NCBI RefSeq assembly: GCF_000024085.1
Contig: NC_013166.1
Coordinates: forward strand, 2,418,001 to 2,482,000
DNA: 64,000 bases
Direction: 5' to 3'
Origin: Kangiella koreensis DSM 16069
GTDB lineage: Bacteria; Pseudomonadota; Gammaproteobacteria; Enterobacterales; Kangiellaceae
Made by a program: the position numbers and the translations under genes. Under the pieces are notes generated by a model. That model saw only the letters and a list, made by a program, of their open reading frames with translations, did no database searches and had not been told where the DNA came from. Numbering within the stretch: the stretch's first letter is position 1; each line of letters opens with the position of its first letter. This document shows positions 29,481 through 38,794 of this stretch, piece by piece.

Positions 29481-29792
29481 CTAATCTTTACTGAGTTCAA
29501 ATAGGGCTTTAATGGCGACTAACAATGTTGCTGATCCAACAAAGAAGCCAATGTTATGCATGATATCACCTATCGTTTGTCCAACCATTGGTAGAGTATC
29601 TAATGAATATGCTGACATCATGAATGCAATAGCCGCGATCAAGAAGCGACGAGTCTCACCACTTGAGATATTTAAAAAACCAACGACCAGACCTAGCGCC
29701 GCTAAAAGCCATGGAAACCATTCTACATTGATAAACGCCCCAATGACTGCGATCACTAAACCTGCTAGAAAGGCCAAAGTACCGATTTTCAT
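29481..29792 (-). CDS. Small hydrophobic membrane protein of unknown function
   Basis: This 103-residue protein has three or four membrane segments (about 5-23, 26-42, 49-64 and 79-96) and almost no soluble part. I recognise no family. It has its own terminator before the pilus operon and faces away from priA, so nothing nearby explains its role. Confidence 0.7.
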   Translation of the reverse strand: MKIGTLAFLAGLVIAVIGAFINVEWFPWLLAALGLVVGFLNISSGETRRFLIAAIAFMMSAYSLDTLPMVGQTIGDIMHNIGFFVGSATLLVAIKALFELSKD

Positions 29793-30029
29793 AGATTACC
29801 CCCAGTTGTATTGATATTTTGATTGATATACATTTTGATTTACCTATATCTTGTGTCTTTCGACATGGTTGTTGGCAAATCTTGTAACCATTGCTACATT
29901 AGCAGACTTTTTCTTGAACACAAGTCATACCAGTACAAATATTGCTCACAATTAATCGCCCATAAATTAGTGTTGCCTTCACAGTCCAGTCTTTCTATCC
30001 TTAGGCCAACTTCAACCAAGAATCAACTC

Positions 30030-32222
30030 ATGCCCCCATCCAGTCCCATACTTAAAGTCGCAGTACCAACGCCCTTGCGTCGTAGTTTCGACTATCTAGT
30101 AGGGCAAAGCATCATTCCTGCGATTGGAGCACGGGTGCGAGTTCCGTTTGGACGCCAGCAATTGGTGGGGGTGGTTATCGATCATATTGCAGAGTCGACA
30201 ACTCCATCCAACAAGCTCAAACCCATTCTTGAAACCATCGATGATCAACCCTTATTGCCTGCCCACCTTTTTAAATTGCTGCTGTGGGCATCTGATTATT
30301 ATCTGCATCCGGTGGGAGACGTATTTAATACCTGTTTGCCTGGTTTACTGAATAAAGGCGAACCAGCGATTTTAGAGCCTGAATACTATTGGCAATTAAC
30401 CGAAGAAGGTGAACAGGCCTTCAGTAACCTCGGTAAAAACGCCGTTAAACAGCATAAAATTCTCAACTGGGCTTTGCAGCACCAGGGAGTTATCAGCCCG
30501 GAACATCTTAATCAACTGGAATTGATCCCCAGTGAACTCAAACCATTAACTGAAAAAGGCTGGCTCATAAAAAAACAAATTGAGCTAAGCGCCAAACCTT
30601 ACACTCAGAGCAATCAGCCGCTGGCTTTAAATCCCGAACAGCACGATGCCGTCAGTGCTATGCAGCAATCGATTGGTCAGTTTCATGGATTTCTGCTGGA
30701 TGGCGTGACGGGCAGCGGCAAGACTGAAGTTTATCTGCAACTGATTGAGCAGGTCTTAATAAAGAAGCAACAGGTATTAGTGCTGGTTCCGGAGATCGGA
30801 CTGACACCGCAAACCGTACAGCGCTTTCAGCGCCGCTTCAATTGCGATATTGCCATGCTACATTCCGGCTTAACGGACAGGCAACGCCTGAACATTTGGC
30901 TTAAGGCGAAGCAAGGACTCACTTCGATCGTTATAGGCACTCGCTCAGCGCTCTTTACACCCTTTTCAGATCTGGGTTTAATTGTGGTCGATGAAGAGCA
31001 TGATGTGTCTTATAAGCAACAAGATGGCTTCCGTTATTCGGCACGCGACTTGGCTATTCTGCGAGCCCGTGATGAGCAGGCCCCGATTGTGCTGGGTAGC
31101 GCTACCCCCTCTATGGAGTCGGTCCACAATGTCAATCAGGGTAAATTAACCCATCTGACCTTACGCAAGCGAGCCGCTGACGCTAAGCCGCCGCATATTA
31201 AAGTTCTCGATATTCGCCAACGTCATTTGGAAAATGGCCTGTCACAAGCTTTGCTCGATAACATGAAGCGCCACCTTGAAAACGGCAATCAATGCCTGGT
31301 CTTCCTTAATCGTCGTGGCTTTGCCCCCAGTTTGATGTGTCACGGTTGCGGCTGGATTGCCGATTGCCAGCGTTGCGACAAACATATGACCCTGCACTTG
31401 CAGCAAAAGCGCCTTCACTGCCACCACTGTGATAAGCAGGTTTTCATGCCGAAGAAGTGCCCAGAGTGCGGCGAACCTGAACTTTTCCCTATTGGTCTGG
31501 GAACAGAACGCCTTGAACAAGCTTTGATTAAAGCTTTTCCCAATAAGACTGTGGTCCGTATTGACCGCGACAGCACCCGTCGCAAGCAGGCCATGCAAGA
31601 TTATGTCACCGCCATAAAAAATAACGAGGTGGATATTTTAGTCGGCACTCAAATGTTGGCCAAAGGCCATCACTTCCCGAATCTAACCATGGTTGCAGTG
31701 GTCGATATCGATGGCTGCTTGTTCAGTGCTGACTTCCGCGCGACTGAACGCACCGCACAACTGCTGACTCAGGTTGCCGGTCGCGCAGGGCGAGCCGATA
31801 AGCCTGGAGAAGTGGTCATCCAGACCCACCATCCTGAGCACCCTTTATTGCTCAACCTGTTTACACAGGATTACCAGTCGTTAAGCCAGCAAATTTTATC
31901 CGAGCGACAAGCAGGTCAATTGCCACCTTACACTTCTATGGCATTGTTTCGCGCCGAGGCCAGTACACTGCAATACCCAATGGAGTTTTTAAATGAAGTA
32001 TCAAAACAATTGGGCCAAGTCCCCGGTCTTGACTGCTTTGGACCATTTCCAGCGCCGATGGCCAAACGCGCTGGCAAGATGCGCGCTCAGCTTTTATGTC
32101 AGGCCGAACAACGCGGCTTGATTCAGCGTGCTATTAAGCCTGTTATTTCTATCATTGAACAATTACCCAGCGCGAGAAAGGTTCGCTGGTCAATCGATAT
32201 CGACCCACAGGATCCTTTCTAA
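30030..32222 (+). CDS. priA: Primosomal protein N' (replication restart helicase)
   Basis: PriA recognises stalled forks and reloads the replisome. From ATG 30030 the protein has 730 residues, matching the usual length. It shows the N-terminal DNA-binding domain (KVAVPTPLRRSFDYLV), Walker A GVTGSGKTEVYL, the DEEH box, GSATPS, the zinc-binding cysteine set (CHGCG, CQRC, CHHC, CPECG) and helicase motif VAGRAGRADKPG. The frame is open to 29823, but that extra stretch is not PriA-like. The order priA-ftsN-hslV-hslU is conserved in gammaproteobacteria. Confidence 0.97.
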   Translation: MPPSSPILKVAVPTPLRRSFDYLVGQSIIPAIGARVRVPFGRQQLVGVVIDHIAESTTPSNKLKPILETIDDQPLLPAHLFKLLLWASDYYLHPVGDVFNTCLPGLLNKGEPAILEPEYYWQLTEEGEQAFSNLGKNAVKQHKILNWALQHQGVISPEHLNQLELIPSELKPLTEKGWLIKKQIELSAKPYTQSNQPLALNPEQHDAVSAMQQSIGQFHGFLLDGVTGSGKTEVYLQLIEQVLIKKQQVLVLVPEIGLTPQTVQRFQRRFNCDIAMLHSGLTDRQRLNIWLKAKQGLTSIVIGTRSALFTPFSDLGLIVVDEEHDVSYKQQDGFRYSARDLAILRARDEQAPIVLGSATPSMESVHNVNQGKLTHLTLRKRAADAKPPHIKVLDIRQRHLENGLSQALLDNMKRHLENGNQCLVFLNRRGFAPSLMCHGCGWIADCQRCDKHMTLHLQQKRLHCHHCDKQVFMPKKCPECGEPELFPIGLGTERLEQALIKAFPNKTVVRIDRDSTRRKQAMQDYVTAIKNNEVDILVGTQMLAKGHHFPNLTMVAVVDIDGCLFSADFRATERTAQLLTQVAGRAGRADKPGEVVIQTHHPEHPLLLNLFTQDYQSLSQQILSERQAGQLPPYTSMALFRAEASTLQYPMEFLNEVSKQLGQVPGLDCFGPFPAPMAKRAGKMRAQLLCQAEQRGLIQRAIKPVISIIEQLPSARKVRWSIDIDPQDPF

Positions 32223-32447
32223 AATAGTGAGCAGGTCGAATGTTGCAATAGCACCGGCTCACACATTTCATATTGCCAGTTGGCTAACCACTGAATAGCC
32301 CTTACAATACTCGCCATTGATAATTTTCTCCTAACTAGGTTATGTGCCAGTGAAGGATATTTTACTTTCGTGCTTGCTGACTATATTCAACAATCATTAC
32401 CAAAGACCGTGCTTTACATTTAAAGTACATAATAAAAGAGTTAAAGA

Positions 32448-33008
32448 ATGACCAAGGATTACGCCAAAAAACGTAAAACAGCGCGCAAAAGCAATAAGCG
32501 CAGCTCACGTCAAAGCCAGCCTTCCCGCAAGCCAATGTCACCTATTCTGATTTTTGTTGGCGGTGTACTACTCACTTTATTCGCCGTATTTTTGTGGGTA
32601 CTAGTCAAAAAGCCTGAAATTATAAAAGAAGTTCTCCCTGCGAAGGAAGACAATCAAACCGTTAAAACGCAAGATAAACCACAGGAAGTAAAGGCTGAGG
32701 AGCCCTCTTCAGAGCCCACCTTCACTTACCATGAAACTTTGACCAACAAAGAAATCAAAGTGGATGGAACACAAGCTGTGCAAACCAGTAGTAATACCAC
32801 CTATATCATGCAATGCGGAGCTTTTAGAAAAAGCGAAGATGCTGAATCTTTGAAAGCAGAAATGGCTTTTATCGGGTTTCAGGCCAATGTTGAAGAAAAA
32901 GACGGCTGGTATCGTGTTCGCCTCGGCCCCTATAGCACCAAACGCGCCGCAGAAAGCGACCGCCACAAATTACAGGATAATAATTATCAGGATTGTCGCA
33001 TCTGGTAA
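32448..33008 (+). CDS. ftsN: FtsN-like SPOR-domain cell-division protein
   Basis: The 186-residue protein has a basic cytoplasmic N-terminus, one membrane segment (about 31-51, SPILIFVGGVLLTLFAVFL), an acidic linker and a C-terminal SPOR domain starting YIMQCGAF and ending DCRIW. FtsN activates septal peptidoglycan synthesis. It is shorter than E. coli FtsN (about 320), mainly in the linker. Its location between priA and hslV supports the name. The 225-base gap before it shows no clear promoter. Confidence 0.85.
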   Translation: MTKDYAKKRKTARKSNKRSSRQSQPSRKPMSPILIFVGGVLLTLFAVFLWVLVKKPEIIKEVLPAKEDNQTVKTQDKPQEVKAEEPSSEPTFTYHETLTNKEIKVDGTQAVQTSSNTTYIMQCGAFRKSEDAESLKAEMAFIGFQANVEEKDGWYRVRLGPYSTKRAAESDRHKLQDNNYQDCRIW

Positions 33009-33049
33009 CACAGCCTAATTTAAGCTTAATACCGCACAACCCCATACCA

Positions 33050-33073
33050 AAGCCCGATTTATTCGGGCTTTTT
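33050..33073 (+). terminator. Intrinsic terminator of ftsN
   Basis: Arms AAGCCCGA and TCGGGCTT enclose TTTAT and are followed by T residues. It separates ftsN from the heat-shock-type promoter of hslVU. Confidence 0.85.
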
Positions 33074-33110
33074 GTTACAACTTATACCCACCGCCAAACT
33101 GTAAATTTTC

Positions 33111-33138
33111 CTTGAATTTACTGCCTCAGACCCCATCT
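33111..33138 (+). promoter_or_regulatory. Sigma-32 (heat-shock) promoter of hslV-hslU
   Basis: CTTGAA (33111-33116) and CCCCATCT (33131-33138) match the sigma-32 consensus -35 and -10 elements with a 14-base spacer. Transcription would start near 33145, about 35 bases before the hslV start codon at 33180. hslVU is a known sigma-32 operon in E. coli. Confidence 0.88.
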
Positions 33139-33179
33139 AGCCTCTATTGCCAAGAATAAGACTGAATCCGGAGAATATT

Positions 33180-33719
33180 TTGGAACAATATCGTGGAACA
33201 ACTATTTTATCAGTGCGTAGAAACGGCACTGTCGTAATCGGTGGTGATGGCCAGGTGTCACTGGGCAACACTATTATGAAAGGAAACGCGCGCAAGGTTC
33301 GTCGTCTTTACAACGACCAGGTGATCGCTGGCTTTGCTGGCGGTACTGCTGACGCCTTCACTTTATTTGAACGCTTCGAGAAAAAGCTCGAAGCCCATGG
33401 CGGCAAGTTGATGCGTGCAGCGGTTGAGCTGGCCAAAGATTGGCGAACTGACCGCGCTCTGCGTCGCCTTGAAGCCTTGTTAGCAGTTGCTGATAAAGAG
33501 AACTCTCTGATCATTACCGGTAATGGTGATGTCATTCAGCCTGAAGATGATTTGATAGCCATCGGCTCAGGCGGCCCTTTTGCTCAATCAGCAGCAAAAG
33601 CTCTAATGCAAAAAACTGATTTAAGTGCCCGTGAGATTGTTGAGACGGGGCTAACTATTGCCGGCGATGTGTGTATTTACACCAATCATAACCAAACCAT
33701 TGAAGAACTCAGTTATTAA
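33180..33719 (+). CDS. hslV: ATP-dependent protease proteolytic subunit HslV (TTG start)
   Basis: HslV is the threonine peptidase of the HslUV proteasome-like complex. I start at TTG 33180 because GGAG lies six bases upstream and the start lies 35-40 bases after the predicted sigma-32 start site. This gives 179 residues beginning [14 protein letters not shown]. The catalytic Thr therefore follows a six-residue propeptide, as in betaproteobacterial HslV, and not Met alone as in E. coli. The frame is open to 33147, but that would leave almost no leader. GDGQVSLGN and [12 protein letters not shown] are typical. It is followed by hslU after 57 bases. Confidence 0.95.
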   Translation: MEQYRGTTILSVRRNGTVVIGGDGQVSLGNTIMKGNARKVRRLYNDQVIAGFAGGTADAFTLFERFEKKLEAHGGKLMRAAVELAKDWRTDRALRRLEALLAVADKENSLIITGNGDVIQPEDDLIAIGSGGPFAQSAAKALMQKTDLSAREIVETGLTIAGDVCIYTNHNQTIEELSY

Positions 33720-33776
33720 AGGCTTTTATCCTCCACCAAGCTAAATCAACTGAATTACAATAAAGAGTATTACATT

Positions 33777-35111
33777 ATGTCTATGACACCTCGTGAAATT
33801 GTCCACGAACTGGATAAACACATTATTGGCCAGAAAGATGCCAAGCGCTCAGTCGCCATTGCCTTACGCAACCGCTGGCGCAGAATGCAGGTCGACGAAG
33901 AGCTGCGCAACGAAATCACTCCTAAAAATATTTTAATGATTGGCCCCACAGGCGTTGGTAAAACTGAAATAGCCCGTCGCCTGGCCAAACTGGCTAACGC
34001 CCCTTTTATTAAAGTCGAAGCCACCAAGTTCACCGAAGTCGGTTATGTTGGCCGTGATGTTGAATCAATCATCCGTGATCTGGTCGATGCTGCCTTTAAG
34101 ATGCTGCGCGAGCAAGAAATGGCTAAAGTGCAGAACCGTGCTCATGACGCAGCTGAAGAAAGAGTGCTGGATGCTTTATTACCGCCGCCTCGTAAAACAA
34201 GCGATAGCCAGTGGGATGAACAACCCCAATCTCAAGACTCTTCCGCTCGTCAGGTTTTCCGCAAGAAACTGCGTCAAGGCGAACTGGATGATAAAGATAT
34301 CGAAATTGATGTGGCTCAAATGGCTGTCGGCATTGATATCATGGCTCCTCCTGGCATGGAAGATATGACCAGCCAGTTGCAATCCATGTTCCAGAACATG
34401 TCACCGAGCAAAAGCAAGCAGCGCAAACTGAAGGTTAAAGATGCGCTGAAAATGCTAACGGAAGAAGAAGCTGCCAAACTGATTGATCAGGAAGAGTTAA
34501 AGATTAAAGCGGTTGAAGCGGTTGAACAACACGGTATTGTCTTTCTTGATGAAATCGATAAAGTCGCCAAGCGCGGAGAACACAACGATGGCGGAGTGTC
34601 GCGAGAAGGCGTCCAGCGCGACCTGTTGCCCTTAGTTGAAGGCTGCACCGTGAATACCAAATACGGCATGTTAAAAACTGACCATATACTCTTTATAGCA
34701 TCGGGAGCTTTCCATTTATCAAAGCCTTCTGATCTGATTCCTGAGCTACAAGGTCGTTTACCGATTCGTGTCGAATTGCGGGCCTTAACCCCAGATGACT
34801 TTAAGCGCATCCTGACTGAACCTGATGCAGCATTAACCAAACAGTATCAAGCGCTGTTAGCTACTGAAGGCAAAAAAATTCAGTTTGATGAAAGCGGTAT
34901 CGAAAAAATTGCTGAGTACGCTTTTCAGGTCAATGAGAGCACAGAAAATATCGGTGCCCGCCGCCTACATACGGTCATGGAACGGTTACTGGATGAAATA
35001 TCATTCGATGCCAGTGAAGATAATGAAACATTATTGATTGATGATGCTTATGTCACTAAGCAACTTTCTGAACTGGCTGATGACGAAGACTTAAGCCGCT
35101 TTATTCTGTAA
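33777..35111 (+). CDS. hslU: ATP-dependent protease ATPase subunit HslU
   Basis: HslU is the AAA+ unfoldase that feeds substrates to HslV. The 444-residue protein has Walker [10 protein letters not shown] (about 59-67), the I domain (about 110-240), Walker [14 protein letters not shown], sensor/arginine motifs in [14 protein letters not shown], and ends with the short RFIL tail that inserts into HslV. It is complete and canonical, expressed from the sigma-32 promoter upstream of hslV. Confidence 0.98.
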   Translation: MSMTPREIVHELDKHIIGQKDAKRSVAIALRNRWRRMQVDEELRNEITPKNILMIGPTGVGKTEIARRLAKLANAPFIKVEATKFTEVGYVGRDVESIIRDLVDAAFKMLREQEMAKVQNRAHDAAEERVLDALLPPPRKTSDSQWDEQPQSQDSSARQVFRKKLRQGELDDKDIEIDVAQMAVGIDIMAPPGMEDMTSQLQSMFQNMSPSKSKQRKLKVKDALKMLTEEEAAKLIDQEELKIKAVEAVEQHGIVFLDEIDKVAKRGEHNDGGVSREGVQRDLLPLVEGCTVNTKYGMLKTDHILFIASGAFHLSKPSDLIPELQGRLPIRVELRALTPDDFKRILTEPDAALTKQYQALLATEGKKIQFDESGIEKIAEYAFQVNESTENIGARRLHTVMERLLDEISFDASEDNETLLIDDAYVTKQLSELADDEDLSRFIL

Positions 35112-35131
35112 TAATAATTTAGCTCATACAG

Positions 35132-35157
35132 AAAGCCCTGCAACAGCAGGGCTTTTT
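35132..35157 (+). terminator. Intrinsic terminator of hslVU
   Basis: Arms AAAGCCCTG and CAGGGCTTT enclose CAACAG with T residues after. It lies about 20 bases after the hslU stop. Confidence 0.9.
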
Positions 35158-35381
35158 AACTTTAAAAACCTTAAGAATACCTCAACGCCTTGAAATACCT
35201 AACTTTATAGCCTATTAAGATTTATGGATTAGCAATTTCAATCCAACAGATAGAATCTAAGATAAATACAAGGAAAATTCTATTATTTGACAAAAAACCA
35301 AGTTGCATTGAGAAATCTTCACAAATGCATCAAGAAAAAGGGATGTAGCGATAGTCAATACTAACATTTGTTTTGTAATAC

Positions 35382-35403
35382 ATTTGTAACACTCTGTACA
35401 AAT
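35382..35403. promoter_or_regulatory. Inverted repeats in the subtilase upstream region, candidate operators
   Basis: The gene-free stretch 35158-35540 (over 380 bases) is A/T-rich. It holds a perfect inverted repeat ATTTGTA-N8-TACAAAT (35382-35403), then the palindrome GACGGCCGTC (35406-35415), and a leader hairpin with arms ACCTCG and CGAGGT (35491-35506). I saw no convincing -35/-10 pair. Confidence 0.4.
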
Positions 35404-35540
35404 TAGACGGCCGTCAAAATTTACTTATTAGTTCACCCTAAATGCATAAATTATATTGTTCCGAAGTCCTGAATTTTATAGAGTCCTAAGACCTCGATTT
35501 CGAGGTGCATAAAATAAACAACACTAAGGGGTGTTTTAAA

Positions 35541-37397
35541 ATGAAATTAAACCAAGTAGTCGCAGGTGTTTTGCTAGCGACGGGCGTAACTGGCGCATAT
35601 GCTGGTGAGTTCCAAGCTGCAGCTCAACCTGAAAAAGCCATCAAAGGGCAATACATTGTTGTCCTCAAGGACGATGCAGTGGCTGCTAATATGGGATTAT
35701 TCTCAAGCAATGCTTCTGAGCAAGCTATTGCTATGGTAAGCGATAACTTGAGCCGTAAATATCAAGCTCAAGTTCAGCGCACCTTTACTAAAGCCGTTAA
35801 AGGCGGCGTATTCAATATGTCTGAGAAAGCTGCACAGAAGCTAGCTCAGGATCCTAACGTTCTTATTGTTGAAGAAGATCAAATCGTTAGCATCAATGCT
35901 ACTCAAAACAATGCCACTTGGGGCCTTGACCGCATTGATCAGCGTAACCTTCCTTTAAGTGGTTCTTACACTTACAACACAACTGCAAGCAATGTTAACG
36001 CATACATCATCGATACTGGTATCTTAGGCTCACACAGTGAGTTTAGTGGACGCTTCATGGGTGGTTATGATTTCGTTGATAACGATAGCAACCCAAATGA
36101 CTGTAATGGTCACGGTACGCACGTAGCTGGTACTGTAGGTGGTTCTACTTACGGTGTTGCTAAAGGCGTTAAGCTTTATGGCTTAAAAGTTCTAGGTTGT
36201 AACGGTAGCGGTACTAACTCTGGCGTAATCGCTGGTATTGACTGGGTTGCTAACAACCATGTTAAACCTGCAGTTGCTAACATGAGTTTGGGTGGTGGTG
36301 CTTCATCGACTACTGATAACGCGGTTGCTAACCTTGTTGCTTCTGGTGTTACCGTTGCAGTTGCTGCGGGTAACGATAACAGCAATGCGTGTAACTACTC
36401 ACCAGCTCGTGAGCCAAGCGCAATCACTGTTGGTTCAACTGCTTCTAACGACTCACGCTCAAGCTTCTCGAACTACGGTTCTTGCTTAGACATCTATGCC
36501 CCAGGTTCTAACATCACTTCAGCCTGGTCAAACGGTGGTACTAACACTATCAGCGGTACCTCAATGGCTTCTCCACACGTAGCCGGTGTTGCTGCTCTTT
36601 ACTTAGCAAACAACCCAAGCGCTACTCCTAGCCAGGTTGAAGCTGCTATCGAAGGCGCTGCATCAACTGGTAAAGTAAGTGATGCAAAATCAGGTTCACC
36701 AAACTTGTTGCTATACAGCTTGTTTGATGGTTCAACTCCAGATCCGGATCCAGAGCCACAACCAGGTAATGAACTTGAAAATGGTGTATCAGTAAGCTTC
36801 TCAGGTGCTTCTGGTTCAGAAACTGACTTCACTTTCCAAGTTCCTTCTGATGCTTCTAACGTAAGCTTCGATATGTCTGGTGGTTCAGGTGATGCTGACT
36901 TATACGTTAAGTTCGGTAGCGCACCTACAACTTCTAGCTATGACTGTCGTCCGTACCGTAACGGTAACAGCGAGTCGTGTGACTTCTCAGCACAAACTGG
37001 TACTTACTATGTGATGGTTCGTGGTTACACTAGCTACTCAAATGTTAACTTGGTAGCAACGCATGATGGCGGCGGTAGCACTGAACCACCACCAGAAGGC
37101 GGTAGTGCACGTCTTGATAACCTATCAGGTGCTTCAGGTAGCTTCACTCACTACTACGTTGACCTTCCTGCTGGCATGAGCAGCCTGGATGTTCAAATGA
37201 GTGGCGGTTCAGGTGATGCAGACTTGTATGTTCGTAAGGGTTCACAACCTACAACATCAAGCTATGACTGCCGTCCATACCGCAACGGTAATAACGAGAG
37301 CTGTTCTTTCTCTAACCCAGCTCAAGACCGTTGGTACATCAGCATCCGTGGTTACACCTCTTATTCAGGCGTGTCACTGCAGGTTGACTGGCAATAA
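35541..37397 (+). CDS. Secreted S8 family serine peptidase (aqualysin-like) with two PPC domains
   Basis: This 618-residue extracellular protease has a signal peptide (cut near GAYA-GEF, residue 21), an I9 propeptide (about 36-118) and a proteinase K/aqualysin-type catalytic domain. The catalytic residues are Asp158 (IIDTG), His191 (GHGTH) and Ser341 (GTSMASPH), with Asn278 as oxyanion residue. After a proline linker come two pre-peptidase C-terminal (PPC) domains, near-duplicates offset by 108 residues. I start at ATG 35541 because AAGGGG lies nine bases before it; a GTG frame start at 35505 falls inside a hairpin. Codons are strongly biased toward GGT and GCT, suggesting high expression. 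Confidence 0.96.
   Translation: MKLNQVVAGVLLATGVTGAYAGEFQAAAQPEKAIKGQYIVVLKDDAVAANMGLFSSNASEQAIAMVSDNLSRKYQAQVQRTFTKAVKGGVFNMSEKAAQKLAQDPNVLIVEEDQIVSINATQNNATWGLDRIDQRNLPLSGSYTYNTTASNVNAYIIDTGILGSHSEFSGRFMGGYDFVDNDSNPNDCNGHGTHVAGTVGGSTYGVAKGVKLYGLKVLGCNGSGTNSGVIAGIDWVANNHVKPAVANMSLGGGASSTTDNAVANLVASGVTVAVAAGNDNSNACNYSPAREPSAITVGSTASNDSRSSFSNYGSCLDIYAPGSNITSAWSNGGTNTISGTSMASPHVAGVAALYLANNPSATPSQVEAAIEGAASTGKVSDAKSGSPNLLLYSLFDGSTPDPDPEPQPGNELENGVSVSFSGASGSETDFTFQVPSDASNVSFDMSGGSGDADLYVKFGSAPTTSSYDCRPYRNGNSESCDFSAQTGTYYVMVRGYTSYSNVNLVATHDGGGSTEPPPEGGSARLDNLSGASGSFTHYYVDLPAGMSSLDVQMSGGSGDADLYVRKGSQPTTSSYDCRPYRNGNNESCSFSNPAQDRWYISIRGYTSYSGVSLQVDWQ
36804..37386 (+). repeat. Tandem duplication coding for two PPC domains
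   Basis: Two blocks, about 36804-37062 and 37128-37386, are offset by 324 bases and encode similar domains sharing MSGGSGDADLYV, PTTSSYDCRPYRNGN and RGYTSYS. Similarity is visible in the DNA as well, so the duplication is fairly recent or is being kept uniform. Confidence 0.85.
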
Positions 37398-37417
37398 TTA
37401 TCGCTTTGGCGATAACT

Positions 37418-37447
37418 AAAAAGCTGACCTTAGGGTCAGCTTTTTTT
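37418..37447 (+). terminator. Intrinsic terminator of the subtilase gene
   Basis: Arms AAAGCTGACC and GGTCAGCTTT enclose TTAG with seven T residues at the end. It lies 20 bases after the stop codon and is preceded by a smaller TATCGC/GCGATA hairpin. Confidence 0.92.
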
Positions 37448-37572
37448 ATGCCTTAAATTTAGGCCTGATTTGAAATATTCATACTTCCGTTATATCCATT
37501 TAACATTACAGCCTGCCCACTATATTTCTGATACAATCGAACCAATTTATTAGCCAGTATAGTTTCAACAAA

Positions 37573-37977
37573 ATGACCAAAACAGGTATACCGATACCAA
37601 CCGCAATCAAATTGCATCAAAAAAGCCAACAATTGGAAGTCACCTTTCCCGGTAATAGCTACTTATTACCTTACGAGTATCTCCGCGTATTTTCACCTTC
37701 GGCGGAAGTCAGGGGACACGGTAATCAGGAAATGACCTTGATTGGTGGTAAAAAAAATGTCCAAATAACCGACATCGAAGCGGTAGGCCGCTATGCGATT
37801 AAGCTAACCTTTGATGACGGTCATGACAGTGGCCTGTATACTTGGCAAACACTTTATGAGCTGGGTCGTGATTACCAGACGAACTGGCACCAGTATTTAA
37901 AACGCTTGGAAGCTGCAGGACTTGCACGAAGTAACGATACTTCGGTTAAGACCTTCCACCCCAAGCACCGAGATTAA
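37573..37977 (+). CDS. DUF971 domain protein
   Basis: The 134-residue protein matches the DUF971 / gamma-butyrobetaine hydroxylase N-terminal-like pattern: LEVTFPGNSYLLPYEYLRV, the central IGGKKNVQITDIEAVGRYAIKLTFDDGHDSG split over two strands, and YTWQTLYELG. The domain probably binds a metal or acts in iron-sulfur protein assembly, but no activity is proven. It commonly lies near hslVU and ubiE in gammaproteobacteria, as here, 18 bases before ubiE. Confidence 0.88.
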   Translation: MTKTGIPIPTAIKLHQKSQQLEVTFPGNSYLLPYEYLRVFSPSAEVRGHGNQEMTLIGGKKNVQITDIEAVGRYAIKLTFDDGHDSGLYTWQTLYELGRDYQTNWHQYLKRLEAAGLARSNDTSVKTFHPKHRD

Positions 37978-37995
37978 TTAAAAAAGTCCAATACT

Positions 37996-38763
37996 ATGAC
38001 AGAGCACGATAAAAAAACATCGGATGACACTACTCATTTTGGTTATGAAACCGTAGAGAAGAGCAAGAAGGCCTCTAAAGTTGCTGAAGTCTTTCATTCA
38101 GTAGCCGCCAAATATGATGTGATGAATGACCTGATGTCATTCGGTGTACACAGAATCTGGAAGCGCTACACCATTGAGCGTGCTGCCGCTCGTCCAGGGC
38201 AAACCATTCTCGATATAGCTGGCGGTACCGGCGATCTAACGGCAAAGTTTTCTAAGATTGTGGGCTCGACCGGTAAAGTCGTATTAGCCGATATTAATGA
38301 ATCGATGCTTAAAGTTGGTCGCAACAAACTAGTCGATAACGGCATTGTTGGAAATGTGGAATATGTTCAAGCAAATGCAGAGTGTTTGCCCTTCCCCGAT
38401 AATTACTTTGACCGCATCACGATTGCCTTTGGCTTGCGCAATGTGACCGAAAAAGAAAAAGCTCTTCAGTCTATGTATCGCATCTTAAAGCCCGGTGGTA
38501 AATTACTGGTGCTTGAGTTTTCGAAGCCGGCACTTCCTGCACTGTCTAAAGTCTATGACGTTTACTCTTTCTCCTTGTTACCAGCAATGGGCAAAGTGGT
38601 TGCCAACGATTCAGAAAGCTATAAATATTTAGCCGAGTCCATTCGGATGCATCCCGATCAGGAAACTTTAAAGCAGATGATGTCAGATGCTGGGTTTGAT
38701 GAGGTTGAATACACCAACTTAACGGGCGGCATAGTCGCTTTACACATTGGTAAAAAATTCTAA
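37996..38763 (+). CDS. ubiE: Ubiquinone/menaquinone C-methyltransferase
   Basis: UbiE is the SAM-dependent C-methyltransferase of ubiquinone and menaquinone synthesis. The 255-residue protein has HFGYETV near the start, the SAM-binding motif [11 protein letters not shown], and [18 protein letters not shown], all family signatures. It starts the ubiE-ubiJ-ubiB cluster. Confidence 0.98.
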   Translation: MTEHDKKTSDDTTHFGYETVEKSKKASKVAEVFHSVAAKYDVMNDLMSFGVHRIWKRYTIERAAARPGQTILDIAGGTGDLTAKFSKIVGSTGKVVLADINESMLKVGRNKLVDNGIVGNVEYVQANAECLPFPDNYFDRITIAFGLRNVTEKEKALQSMYRILKPGGKLLVLEFSKPALPALSKVYDVYSFSLLPAMGKVVANDSESYKYLAESIRMHPDQETLKQMMSDAGFDEVEYTNLTGGIVALHIGKKF

Positions 38764-38794
38764 ACCTATCGAGTTTAAGGCTCCGGATTAACAC

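Noticed and set aside
29823-30029. N-terminal extension of the priA frame (69 extra residues)
   Set aside because: The extra stretch is not PriA-like, and starting at 30030 gives 730 residues, the normal family length.
35284-35289. TTGACA in the subtilase upstream region as a promoter
   Set aside because: There is a good -35 match, but no -10-like sequence at 16-18 bases.
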